DNA of 21,923 bases from Crocosphaera chwakensis CCY0110 (GTDB lineage: Bacteria > Cyanobacteriota > Cyanobacteriia > Cyanobacteriales > Microcystaceae). Shown here piece after piece: positions 11,967 to 20,026 of the stretch. Below the pieces are notes generated by a model, which worked only from the letters and a program-made list of their open reading frames with translations, ran no database searches and had not been told where the DNA came from. Position numbers and translations under genes: made by a program. Within the stretch, counting starts at the first letter, position 1. Each line of letters opens with the position of its first letter. The DNA lies in the NCBI RefSeq assembly GCF_000169335.1, contig NZ_AAXW01000074.1, forward strand, positions 1-21,923. The letters run 5' to 3'.

Positions 11967-12465
11967 GCCAAGCTTCTGCAAAATCGTACTCTAGGAAACT
12001 CTCTTCTTTATCCCCTATACAATAAGACCAACGGGGTAGATGACCTGGGCTATAATTTAAAGCAATTCCTGTTACAATGTAATCAGTTGGATCAATTCCA
12101 TCTAAGGGATCAACAATAACAGGTTGTCCTATATGAAACTTAGGTTTAGGAATGGTCGAGTTGAATTTATCATCAAAGAAATTGACTGAGATGATATTAG
12201 GAAATAAAGCTAATGCCGTAACTCGAAAACTGTAGCTAACTCTATTTTCTTCGGTTAACTGTTGAGCTAATGGGGAACCATAATAAATGATTTGGTGAAC
12301 TTCTACCTCTTTTTCTTGAGCTTTTAAGGCATTTCTAGCAATCAATAAATCAATGGTTTCTACTTCATTTTGTTCAAGAAGTTGTTTCCAGTTTCTGTTG
12401 CCAGATTCGGGGTCATATTTGCAGTACAATAAAGCATAATGCTGAGCGTCGAAATTATTGATCAT
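11890..12465 (-). CDS. Unknown protein, possibly frameshifted near its end
   Basis: 191 residues. The N-terminal half is helical (NWKQLLEQNEVETIDLLIARNALKAQEKEVEVHQ). The C-terminal half is beta-rich with a KFHIGQPVIVDP start and PRWSYCIG ... FLEYDFAEAW, the pattern of an SH3-like barrel. A similar YWRFGIRG ... SWFQEDELI pattern occurs in the neighbouring gene at 13158-13574. The last 14 or so residues, beyond EISQEK, may be out of frame because of an A7 run at 11936-11942. The family is not recognised. Confidence 0.55.
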   Translation of the reverse strand: MINNFDAQHYALLYCKYDPESGNRNWKQLLEQNEVETIDLLIARNALKAQEKEVEVHQIIYYGSPLAQQLTEENRVSYSFRVTALALFPNIISVNFFDDKFNSTIPKPKFHIGQPVIVDPLDGIDPTDYIVTGIALNYSPGHLPRWSYCIGDKEESFLEYDFAEAWHDETEISQEKNKQTPIISWFLLHFH

Positions 12466-13157
12466 TGTCTAATACCTCTATATTTTTTTGAACCATGAAA
12501 TACTCTGCTTAATTCACGCAAAGCGTGAGGCTTTAGAAAATGAAGGTGAAGGACATTATTTTTCCATCAGTCTCAAAGGCTTAAAGAATGGTGCTTAAGC
12601 TGACTTTGAGTCAAAATTTTCCATCACAAGATCCTGAACTTGTTCTGAAAAAAGTTACCACCTTCAACTCCTTGTCTAACCAGCCTTTTACACAGTTTCG
12701 ACGAAAAATTGTTACCACCTTTAAAATGGGGATAAAACAATAAAATCCTTTGTCCAATCTATGAAAAGAGGGTTGTTTGGAAAAATTTGACCAGGTTCAA
12801 AGCCTTGTTGAATCAGCTATAAAGCCATCTTGGACTGCTTTTTTTGACCAGTTACCAGTGCCAGCGTTGACAAAAAACCGAACAGGTTCAACCCCTGATT
12901 GGTCAACGATTTTACCCCAATTGATGGGACTTTTCCGATCGCCCCGTCAACATGACTTTCCGCATCCTGAAAGCTATAGTGGATCAGTGTTAAACTGGTT
13001 ATGGAGCTTGATTTTTCCGCATTTTACCTTCTAAAAAAGTCACCACTGTCAAAACTTTGTCTCATAAGGGTTAGAGTTAGTTTATAGCCCAAAAAGTCCC
13101 CACCAAATAAAGGTAAAACCAAAAGAAAAAGGAGAACCAAAATCCTCCCTAAATTCT
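12466..13157. other. Gene-poor region with degenerate direct repeats
   Basis: No convincing gene is present; the 85-codon plus frame at 12777-13034 has no ribosome binding site and covers repeat copies. A repeat whose core is AAAAAAGTTACCACC followed by TTCAA and CTTGTCTAACCAG recurs in degenerate form near 12651, 12709, 12781, 12872, 13033 and 13091. The pairs starting 12654/12711 and 13039/13096 are both exactly 57 bases apart. Such spaced imperfect copies could be iterons of an origin or partition site, or the remains of a decayed repeat gene. Confidence 0.45.
12514..12528. repeat. Mini-hairpin TCACGC-AAA-GCGTGA
   Basis: Perfect 6-bp arms around AAA, about 50 bases upstream of the gene starting at 12465. 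It has the same GC-AAA-GC heart as copies with other stems in this window. Confidence 0.7.
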
Positions 13158-13574
13158 CTAAAATTCCTGGTCTTCTGAATTAATCTCAGCTAAGGAAATT
13201 AACTCATCTTCTTGAAACCAACTAATTTCATGCTTTCCTTTAACACCCCTAATGCCAAATCGCCAATAAGGGGCTTCGTACAAGCGATCGCCTGTCATGG
13301 TGTACTCAACCAAATCTAACGTAGAGATACGATAAGTCTCATATATATCGAAGAAATCATCTTGATTCTTTTGGCATTCATGCCATTGAGAAGCTAAAAC
13401 AACTTCTTCACAAAAGACATATCTGGGTTCAGAATAAGCATATTGATCATAGGGAAACCGAGGGACAAAATCGAACTGAATTCTCTGAGGAATAGGGATT
13501 TCATCAGGTTCTGCACGATATTCGATAGTAGGAATCCCTTGGCATTCGAGACGTTGAATTTGTGTATAAGACAT
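13158..13574 (-). CDS. Unknown 138-residue acidic protein
   Basis: A beta-rich acidic protein. Its start MSYTQIQRLECQG is the first ATG with no strong Shine-Dalgarno. The middle is rich in Tyr and Phe (FVPRFPYDQYAYSEPRYVF), and the end (APYWRFGIRGVKGKHEISWFQEDELISL) is a strand pair followed by an acidic helix, similar in pattern to the end of the 11890-12465 protein. I suspect a small SH3-like or related barrel. No family is recognised. It lies 38 bases after the next gene upstream on the same strand. Confidence 0.55.
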   Translation of the reverse strand: MSYTQIQRLECQGIPTIEYRAEPDEIPIPQRIQFDFVPRFPYDQYAYSEPRYVFCEEVVLASQWHECQKNQDDFFDIYETYRISTLDLVEYTMTGDRLYEAPYWRFGIRGVKGKHEISWFQEDELISLAEINSEDQEF

Positions 13575-13612
13575 GGTAATATTGGGTGTAGATATTTATC
13601 AATTGGGGTTGA

Positions 13613-13948
13613 TTAAACTTGCTGTTTTTGATTAATAAAGCTAATCAAAGGCAAGTCTTGGTGGTTCAAAATTCTTACTAGAATGCCTGAACCTACCCCC
13701 CAACTTTTTATTTCGTACTGGCAAGATACAAGTCGTTGGCTACGACGGATAATTGCCCTTGAGCAAAGACGATTTTGGGTTAGATATTGATAGAATGCTT
13801 GGGCTTCTTGGTAATCATCAAAGCCAAAATATGTAGTATGCCTTTCGCCTTTTGGATTGGTAATGGTGGCTAAATGGGCTAGAAAACAATTAAGTCTCCA
13901 GTGGTCATCGAGGGGAACAACTTTACTTTGATATTTCGAGTAAGTCAT
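13613..13948 (-). CDS. Unknown 111-residue protein
   Basis: A small alpha/beta protein: LDDHWRLNCFLAHLATI, then TTYFGFDDYQEAQAFYQYLTQNRLCSRAIIRRS, then CQYEIKSW. The strand-helix-strand around residues 37-70, with aromatic residues facing one side, recalls a ferredoxin-like or RRM-size fold. The rest of the C-terminus (GVGSGILVRILNHQDLPLI) is a hydrophobic strand. No catalytic motif is seen. It is flanked by genes of unknown and methyltransferase type in the same direction. Confidence 0.55.
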   Translation of the reverse strand: MTYSKYQSKVVPLDDHWRLNCFLAHLATITNPKGERHTTYFGFDDYQEAQAFYQYLTQNRLCSRAIIRRSQRLVSCQYEIKSWGVGSGILVRILNHQDLPLISFINQKQQV

Positions 13949-13977
13949 CGAGGTTGCTTATACTAATCTCGAAAACA

Positions 13978-13988
13978 GCGCAAAGCGC
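13978..13988. repeat. Mini-hairpin GCGC-AAA-GCGC
   Basis: Third identical copy of the 11-base hairpin, three bases past the methyltransferase stop codon. Confidence 0.65.
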
Positions 13989-13991
13989 ACG

Positions 13992-15032
13992 TCAACGCTC
14001 TAAAACAAGGATTCTTGTGTTCACCCCTGTAGAGCGACTACTCATTAAGAAGCTTCCTTGTGGCAAGGGGTCATTAATAATGCACTTATCCTCTAACCAT
14101 TCCCGAAACTCCCGATATTTCTTGTCCTTGCGAAATTCTATCGATTCAGGTGAAATCGCCACCAACCTTCCTCCCTCAACGAGACGATCATAAGCATGGC
14201 GAATATGATTAATTTCGCTACCCTTGACAAACGGAGGGTTCATCAGGATTCGGTCAAAAGATGTGGTAATATCGAAGCAATCAAAGCCGATAACATTAAA
14301 ACCTTTAAGTTTGAGAAGTTCTCTTAAAGAAAGGTTGAATTCGCAAACTTCTAGGTTAACATCAGCAGCTTCTTTTATGGCACTGGCAATGTCCCCCTTT
14401 CCGGCACTTGGTTCCCAGACGCGCATACCTGGTCTAAGCATGGCTAATCTAACCATTTGCTCACAAATAGGCTTAGGCGTGGGGAAATAGCCAGGAATAT
14501 TAGCTCCAATCAAACTACGCTCAATTTCGGCGATTTGCTTAATTTTAGGGTCAATAACAGGGGCTTGATGGAGTTTTTCGAGGGCTGCGATCGCACTTCG
14601 GACATGGGAAACAGTACGGAGATTTGCCCGTAATAGCGATCTAGCCCAACCATCAACCGCTATACCTTGTTTGATCGAGTCATCGCGCCAATTAGGATCT
14701 CTAAAGTCGGCTAACTCGGATAATTGGCTTTTTGTGGTGATGTCGGATAGAATACGAGGTAATGTGCCTTCCTCTAAGGCATCAGCCATTGCATATAACC
14801 AGCCTTGAATTAATGCTAACTTCTCACCATCTTGGCGCATAGATGCAGCAATTCTCGCCCGTCGCCTTGTTGGTCGTTGTTGCCCAATAGCAGGGTTCAG
14901 CTTATTATCGATTTGAGACTGCATTTTATCAGCTAAGTCTCTAAATCTCTGGGCTTTTTTGGGATTAGGATACCGTAGTTTTGTGGGGGTATCTTGTACA
15001 GGTAAATCGAAAATCGATAGTTGTTCGATCAT
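13992..15032 (-). CDS. DNA N6-adenine methyltransferase-like protein
   Basis: 346 residues. The C-terminal half is a class I methyltransferase: YFPTPKPICEQMVRLA (182-197), the S-adenosylmethionine-binding motif VWEPSAGKGDIA (205-216) and the catalytic ILMNPPF (262-268), the N-P-P-F of adenine-N6 enzymes. No restriction endonuclease lies next to it, so it is an orphan, perhaps protecting the replicon or regulating it. The N-terminal 170 residues are helical and basic (PTRRRARIAASMRQDGEKL) and may recognise DNA. Its start overlaps the upstream gene's stop by four bases (ATGA). Confidence 0.9.
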   Translation of the reverse strand: MIEQLSIFDLPVQDTPTKLRYPNPKKAQRFRDLADKMQSQIDNKLNPAIGQQRPTRRRARIAASMRQDGEKLALIQGWLYAMADALEEGTLPRILSDITTKSQLSELADFRDPNWRDDSIKQGIAVDGWARSLLRANLRTVSHVRSAIAALEKLHQAPVIDPKIKQIAEIERSLIGANIPGYFPTPKPICEQMVRLAMLRPGMRVWEPSAGKGDIASAIKEAADVNLEVCEFNLSLRELLKLKGFNVIGFDCFDITTSFDRILMNPPFVKGSEINHIRHAYDRLVEGGRLVAISPESIEFRKDKKYREFREWLEDKCIINDPLPQGSFLMSSRSTGVNTRILVLER

Positions 15033-15298
15033 TGATAGTTAATTCCTTTAATGATTTTTTCTTTGATGTATGAGTCAATTTCTCCCACTGCTACACGACG
15101 GTCTAATTCAGTTAAAACGTCGTTGATTTCTTGAGAGTTGAGTCGTAAAATGTTGTTAGGATCTTTGGTAAGTTTCCAAACTTGTTCAGGGTTATGACAA
15201 ACTTCGGTTAAGCGATTAATATAGAAGTTTGTCATAGTTTCCCGACGATTTCTCTGTTTATCTTCGAGGTTGATGGGTTTCTTCTTTTTTCTGGGCAT
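15029..15298 (-). CDS. Unknown basic 89-residue protein
   Basis: N-terminus MPRKKKKPINLEDKQRNRRE is very basic, with a helical remainder (FYINRLTEVCHNPEQVWKLT, INDVLTELDRRVAVGEIDSYI). It overlaps the methyltransferase start by four bases, so the two are translationally coupled and probably act together. A DNA-binding helper of the methyltransferase is one reading; the family is not recognised. Confidence 0.6.
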   Translation of the reverse strand: MPRKKKKPINLEDKQRNRRETMTNFYINRLTEVCHNPEQVWKLTKDPNNILRLNSQEINDVLTELDRRVAVGEIDSYIKEKIIKGINYQ

Positions 15299-15327
15299 TA
15301 TGATTAACGGCTGAATTTCAGATAGAC

Positions 15328-15354
15328 TAAAAAGAGACAGATTGCTCCGTCTCT
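15328..15354 (-). terminator. Rho-independent terminator after the ArdC-like gene
   Basis: On the minus strand AGAGAC pairs with GTCTCT, followed by TTTTTAG, about 30 bases after the stop of the gene at 15385-17223. It separates this gene from the methyltransferase pair. Confidence 0.75.
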
Positions 15355-15384
15355 ATTGGGGTTATTGAGTTGAGATAATTAAAA

Positions 15385-17223
15385 CTAAAATAGCTTTTCT
15401 GGAAATTCTGAAATTGCTTGTTTAGCGTAGTAACGACTATTATTATTAAGATGCCGTTGCCAAGCTTTGTGATATTGACTCCAACGAAAGCTATTACTTT
15501 TAAGGATATTTCTAACTTCTTCGTTGGGTTTTTTGTCGAAGATTAATTGAAGGCGATCGCACTCAAAGTTTTCAACTAAAGTAAACCCATTATACTGAGT
15601 TTCTTTATTCCCTTCGGTAAGGGTTTGTTCAAGTTTTTCTCGTAAGTCCTCAATTCTGTTTTTGATACGTTTCATTTCCTGAGTGCCTAACGACAAATGA
15701 TAAGAAAAAGGAGTACGTTCGAGGAAATCTCGTGCTACCATTGCCTTGATTTCAGTTGCATTGACTCCATTTTCAGTTAACAATTTCCCAAACTTTTCCC
15801 AGTTAGCCTGGTTCATGTTATCCTGCTTAGGATGCGGTTTTCCTGCTTTGCGCCACAGTTTATTTACAAGCTTCATTTTTTCTTGTTTGTTCTGTAACTT
15901 CTCAAGCTTGTCTTTTAACTTTTGAATAGCTTCAGGATCATCAGAAGCGATAGCTGTACTAACCGTTTTGGAAGCATAATAGTCTGCTTTTTCCTGTGCG
16001 TCGATGGATTTCCGCATATTACTATGACTACGTTCGATATCCTTGCGATGACGACGTTCTGAATGATGACCCACTAAAATCGGTTGTCCTAAAGGAATAT
16101 CCTCAGTAATGCTGTTTGAGGCATTGTATCTTGCATTCGCTTCGTTTTGCCATTTCTGGGCTTTTAATGACCAGTATTCCTCTTTATTGGCAATTTTATC
16201 GTCATAATCAGCTTTTTTGTTTTCAAGATATTCTTGTGCTTCGGCGGTTTCTTCGATAGGAGTGTTTTCTTCCTTTGACATAATTATATTTTTGTTTGTT
16301 GTACTGCAAATTTGTGCGAATGCACAATTATGGTCAACCCACTCAATAACTTTATTGGCCGCTTTCTGAATACGCATTCCGCTTTGTCGTAGATTTTCTA
16401 AGGCATCTTCTCCCTGTTGCCAACCAGCAACATAAGGAAACGAATAATCCCTCGAATCAATGCCGAAATAATTAAGTACAATGAAAGCAACGGATTCAGC
16501 TTCTAATTCCGCTTTGCTTCTGGGAATATGGTTATTGTATTGTGTACGAGAATGCAACAAACTATGGCCTATTTCATGGCATAAAGTCTTGGCCTGATGT
16601 TGTTTCGGTAGCAGTGGGTCGACTACGATTTCGATAGGGTGTCCGGAGAGCGCATCGTAACGACAACAGCCATTGGCGTTTCCTAGTAATCCTTTGAAAA
16701 ATACAGGGACATTATTGTTAAGGCTAAATGCCATTAAGCGATCAATTAATCCATCATCATCACCGGTTAACGGGGATGTTCTTTCTGGTAAATCTTCTCC
16801 TTGGGTTTGAGAAATATCAAAGATATTAACTGTTCTAAAGCCGAAAATACCAGTTTTTGCCTCTAGTTCTCCGTTGTCGTTTTCTTTCTCGATTTTGCAT
16901 TTCAAGGGGGCTAGTATTTTGATAGATTTGCTACCTTTCTTAACCTGTCTTCCCAATTCTTGCCAATGTTGATAACCGGCAACTCTCGAAGCTTCTGGGA
17001 ACTGAGAAAGAATGAGCAAGACGTTGTTAAAGGAATAGTTGTGGAACTCAGATTGCACTTTGAGATATCGTTGCCAATCACCCGATTCTAGAAGTTCGGC
17101 GAGTCCTTGTTCTAACTGCTGAAAAGCAAGTGCAGTTTTGGTGATCTTTTGCGTCATGAGGTCTAGGAAATTTTTTTCTCCTAGATCAGCGCGAACGCGC
17201 AAATATTCTGTTTGGTTGCTCAT
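15385..17223 (-). CDS. ArdC-like zincin fused to a DUF3560 domain
   Basis: 612 residues. The N-terminal region (residues 40-135; YSFNNVLLILSQFP, GYQHWQELGRQVKKGSKSIKIL, FGFRTVNIFDISQT) matches the single-strand DNA-binding domain of ArdC antirestriction proteins. A zinc-peptidase domain follows with HEIGH (216-220) and a third Glu ligand in ELEAESVAF (241 or 243). After a loose linker, residues 345-460 match DUF3560 (KAQKWQNEANARY, GHHSERRHRKDIERS, ADYYASKTVSTAI). The C-terminus (residues 565-600; FRWSQYHKAWQR) resembles a DUF5710-like segment of the exonuclease at 8172-9044. ArdC proteins shield incoming plasmids from restriction. The DUF3560 fusion is uncommon; an ATG at residue 315 could start the second half separately. 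The recD2 start is 46 bases away on the other strand. Confidence 0.85.
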   Translation of the reverse strand: MSNQTEYLRVRADLGEKNFLDLMTQKITKTALAFQQLEQGLAELLESGDWQRYLKVQSEFHNYSFNNVLLILSQFPEASRVAGYQHWQELGRQVKKGSKSIKILAPLKCKIEKENDNGELEAKTGIFGFRTVNIFDISQTQGEDLPERTSPLTGDDDGLIDRLMAFSLNNNVPVFFKGLLGNANGCCRYDALSGHPIEIVVDPLLPKQHQAKTLCHEIGHSLLHSRTQYNNHIPRSKAELEAESVAFIVLNYFGIDSRDYSFPYVAGWQQGEDALENLRQSGMRIQKAANKVIEWVDHNCAFAQICSTTNKNIIMSKEENTPIEETAEAQEYLENKKADYDDKIANKEEYWSLKAQKWQNEANARYNASNSITEDIPLGQPILVGHHSERRHRKDIERSHSNMRKSIDAQEKADYYASKTVSTAIASDDPEAIQKLKDKLEKLQNKQEKMKLVNKLWRKAGKPHPKQDNMNQANWEKFGKLLTENGVNATEIKAMVARDFLERTPFSYHLSLGTQEMKRIKNRIEDLREKLEQTLTEGNKETQYNGFTLVENFECDRLQLIFDKKPNEEVRNILKSNSFRWSQYHKAWQRHLNNNSRYYAKQAISEFPEKLF

Positions 17224-17269
17224 TCAACGACATAGTACAATTGGAAGAAAATGCCGTTTTTCAGGGGTA

Positions 17270-19507
17270 ATGGCTTCTAGTACCATCGTTAATCCCAGTT
17301 CCAGCCAAAAAGACGAAACCTTAACAGGCGTTGTCGAACGAATCACCTATCATGCTGAAGATTCCGGGTTCACTGTGGCCAAAATGCAAGTGAAGGGATT
17401 TCGGGACTTAGTGGCCATTATTGGGAGCTTCCCCAACATCCAGGCCGGAATGACTTTATCGGTTCAAGGTCATTGGTACGATCATCCCAAGCATGGCCAA
17501 CAGTTTCAGGTTAAAAACTATACTGAGTCTAAGCCGGCAACCCTCACTGGTATCGAAAAATATTTAGGTAGTGGACTGATTCGTGGAGTCGGCCCCGTAA
17601 CAGCAAAAAGGATAGTAGCCTACTTTCAGCTAGAAACCCTTGAGATCATAGAAAATCAGATTGAGCGTTTGGTAGAAGTTCCTGGCATCGGCAAAAAACG
17701 GGTCAAGATGATCCAGGATACCTGGTCTGAACAAAAAGCTATCAAAGACGTGATGATTTTTCTGCAAGGCCATGGTGTCTCAACTACCTACGCCGTGAAG
17801 ATATTTAAACAATATGGGAATAATGCGATCGCTATTGTGAGCGAAAATCCCTACCAGTTGGCTATAGATATTTTTGGCATAGGGTTCCATACAGCTAATC
17901 AGATTGCGATACAAGTCGGCATATCACCCTGGTCTAAGTACCGATATAAATCAGGCATACTGCATATATTAAGCCAAGCAGCCGAGGACGGTCATTGTTT
18001 TTTGCCTATGCCTGAGTTGGTTAATGAGGCGGTTGAGTTACTAAGTTTTGATGAGTTTGATGCTGATAAGGAAGCTGTTAAGCAAATCATCACCGAAATG
18101 GTAGAAACCGAGGAGTTAAAAGTAGAAGTAGCCGAAGGGGAAATGTGGTTGTGCTATAAGCCTACGTTTTACTATACAGAGGCCAACTTAGCTAAACTGT
18201 TACTAAAGCACCTCGAAAAACCTGTAACTGTTGACCTCAAGCGTGTAGTCAATTGGATAGAACGCTACACCAAAAGTAAGAAGATTAAACTTTCCCCCCA
18301 ACAAACAGAGGCGGTCATCAAGGCAGTTTCATCACGGGTAATGGTTCTCACGGGTGGCCCGGGGTGTGGTAAGACCTTTACCCAGAAAACTTTGGTTTCG
18401 CTCTGGCAGGCCATGGGTAAAAAAATTGGTTTAGCTGCTCCCACTGGTCGGGCTGCACAAAGATTGGGTGAAATGGCAGGACTCGAAGCGAAAACTATTC
18501 ACCGCTTACTGGAGTTCGACCCGAAGAAAATGGGTTTTAAACGGGATAAGGATAATCCATTACCGTTTGATGCAGTGATTGTTGATGAAGCTTCAATGGT
18601 GGATTTGTTTCTAGCACATTATTTGGTTAAAGCGATCGCTTCCGATTGCCAGCTTTTACTGGTGGGGGACTGCGACCAATTAGAATCGGTTGGCCCCGGA
18701 AAAGTTCTCAATGATTTACTTGAGTCGGGAAAAATTCCCGTGGTGAAGTTAACTCAAGTTTTCCGACAAGCGGCCAGCAGTGCCATTATTAGAAATGCTC
18801 ATCAAATTAATCGAGGCCAATATCCTAAACTCGAACTTATTTCAGCCAATCCTAAATCAGATTGTTTGTTACATCCTGGGGGATCTAAACCAGAAAATAG
18901 TGTAGAAGCGATCGCTAAACTGTTAACTGCTTTTATCCCCAAGCAGGGCTTTGACCCCCGAAATGATGTACAGGTACTTTGTCCTATGACTAAAGGTTTG
19001 GTGGGAACTCGTAATCTTAATCAAGTCTTGCAGCAACTTCTTAACCCTCCTCACCCTGATAAGCCCGAAGTTACCGCTATGGGGAAAACTATAAGAGTTA
19101 GCGATCGCATAATACAGCTACGAAATGATTACAATCGTGACATATATAACGGGGATTTGGGGGTTGTTAAGGCCATCAATAACATTGACAAATCTGTGAC
19201 CATTCAGGTTAATGAGCGCGATGTAGAATATGATTTTGCTGATCTTAACGAGGTGGCCTTAGCTTGGAGTATTTCAATCCATAAGTCTCAGGGGAGTGAA
19301 TATCCCGTGGTGATTATGCCAATTTCGATGTCTCACTATGTGATGTTATCGAGAAATCTCGTTTACACCGGCCTCACCCGTGCTAAGAAACTGGCCATCA
19401 TTGTGGGGAACTCTAAAGCGATCAGTATCGCTGTTAAGCAAGGTCATCGAAGACAGAGATATACAAGGTTAGTTGAACGGATAGGTAAATTATTACTCAA
19501 ATGCTAA
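17270..19507 (+). CDS. recD2: RecD2-type ATP-dependent helicase
   Basis: 745 residues from ATG 17270 (AGGGG just upstream); a longer frame to 17138 would overlap the ArdC gene and adds junk. An OB-like N-terminus (LTGVVERITYHAEDSGFTVAKM) and tandem helix-hairpin-helix segments (GSGLIRGVGPVTAKRIV, VEVPGIGKKRVKMI) precede the SF1 core. Walker A is GGPGCGKT (362-369), Walker B VDEAS (438-442), followed by GDCDQL and VFRQAASS. The C-terminal SH3-containing 2B part ends in motif VI ISIHKSQGSEYP and YTGLTRAKK. RecD2 unwinds DNA 5'-3' and works in repair independently of RecBC. The length is normal. Four HIP1 sites lie in this gene, unlike the neighbours. Confidence 0.95.
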   Translation: MASSTIVNPSSSQKDETLTGVVERITYHAEDSGFTVAKMQVKGFRDLVAIIGSFPNIQAGMTLSVQGHWYDHPKHGQQFQVKNYTESKPATLTGIEKYLGSGLIRGVGPVTAKRIVAYFQLETLEIIENQIERLVEVPGIGKKRVKMIQDTWSEQKAIKDVMIFLQGHGVSTTYAVKIFKQYGNNAIAIVSENPYQLAIDIFGIGFHTANQIAIQVGISPWSKYRYKSGILHILSQAAEDGHCFLPMPELVNEAVELLSFDEFDADKEAVKQIITEMVETEELKVEVAEGEMWLCYKPTFYYTEANLAKLLLKHLEKPVTVDLKRVVNWIERYTKSKKIKLSPQQTEAVIKAVSSRVMVLTGGPGCGKTFTQKTLVSLWQAMGKKIGLAAPTGRAAQRLGEMAGLEAKTIHRLLEFDPKKMGFKRDKDNPLPFDAVIVDEASMVDLFLAHYLVKAIASDCQLLLVGDCDQLESVGPGKVLNDLLESGKIPVVKLTQVFRQAASSAIIRNAHQINRGQYPKLELISANPKSDCLLHPGGSKPENSVEAIAKLLTAFIPKQGFDPRNDVQVLCPMTKGLVGTRNLNQVLQQLLNPPHPDKPEVTAMGKTIRVSDRIIQLRNDYNRDIYNGDLGVVKAINNIDKSVTIQVNERDVEYDFADLNEVALAWSISIHKSQGSEYPVVIMPISMSHYVMLSRNLVYTGLTRAKKLAIIVGNSKAISIAVKQGHRRQRYTRLVERIGKLLLKC

Positions 19508-19522
19508 CATTTCTTAATGTTA
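19505..19522 (+). terminator. Weak terminator after recD2
   Basis: TAACATT / AATGTTA, a 7-bp stem with a TCTT loop, begins one base before the end of the recD2 stop region. The following T run is short, so termination may be partial. Confidence 0.35.
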
Positions 19523-20026
19523 ACATTCTCTTTGTTGAATAAACTCAAAAGTTACTATTTGATTTAATTAAGTTCTATATTTTTAACTTTATTAATTGCT
19601 TAATTATTCAAAAAATTTATATATTTAATAGAAATAAACATATAAATTTTAATTTAGCTATTTAGAATTAACATTATAGTTAATTTTTTAAAAACTTATA
19701 CGAATTAAATATAAACTAATTTATATTTGGTATAGTAATCATATAAATATATATACTTATTTAAAATTCAATTTATTAAAAATATTATTTTAATAATTTT
19801 AAAAACCAAAAAACTTTAAAGATTATTTTTTAAGTAACATTAAGGATAGCTATTCTTAATAAGGATTATTTAAAAAAATTAATTTGTTTATTATGTACAA
19901 CTTAATTAAGGTGATCAACTAAATAAATTAATTTATTCAATTACGAAGTTTTTGTTTGTGGAACATTTTTATTTGTGAATTAGTCATAAACAAGTATGAC
20001 TAAGCTTATTAGATTTTGTGAAAAGA
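19523..20026. other. Extremely AT-rich region upstream of parA (possible centromere)
   Basis: About 500 bases with roughly 85% A/T by eye and no gene. It includes the palindromes CTTAATTAAG (19901-19910) and AATAAATTAATTTATT (19922-19937) and the near-palindrome AAGGATAGCTATTCTT (19843-19858). Lying between recD2 and a parA-RHH pair, it is the natural place for a partition site or for an origin; neither can be assigned without known motifs. Confidence 0.5.
19980..20003. promoter_or_regulatory. Inverted repeat before parA, operator-like
   Basis: TTAGTCATA and TATGACTAA are perfect 9-bp arms six bases apart, ending 24 bases before the parA ATG. ParA-RHH modules normally repress their own promoter through such sites. 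The arm core GTCAT also occurs in the twin palindromes at 623-652. Confidence 0.65.

Noticed and set aside
12777..13034. 85-codon plus-strand frame
   Set aside because: No start signal and it covers degenerate repeat copies; the translation is low-quality. Kept only as part of the repeat region.
17138..17269. N-terminal extension of the RecD2 frame
   Set aside because: It overlaps the start of the ArdC-like gene on the other strand and adds no family sequence; ATG 17270 fits the usual RecD2 start.
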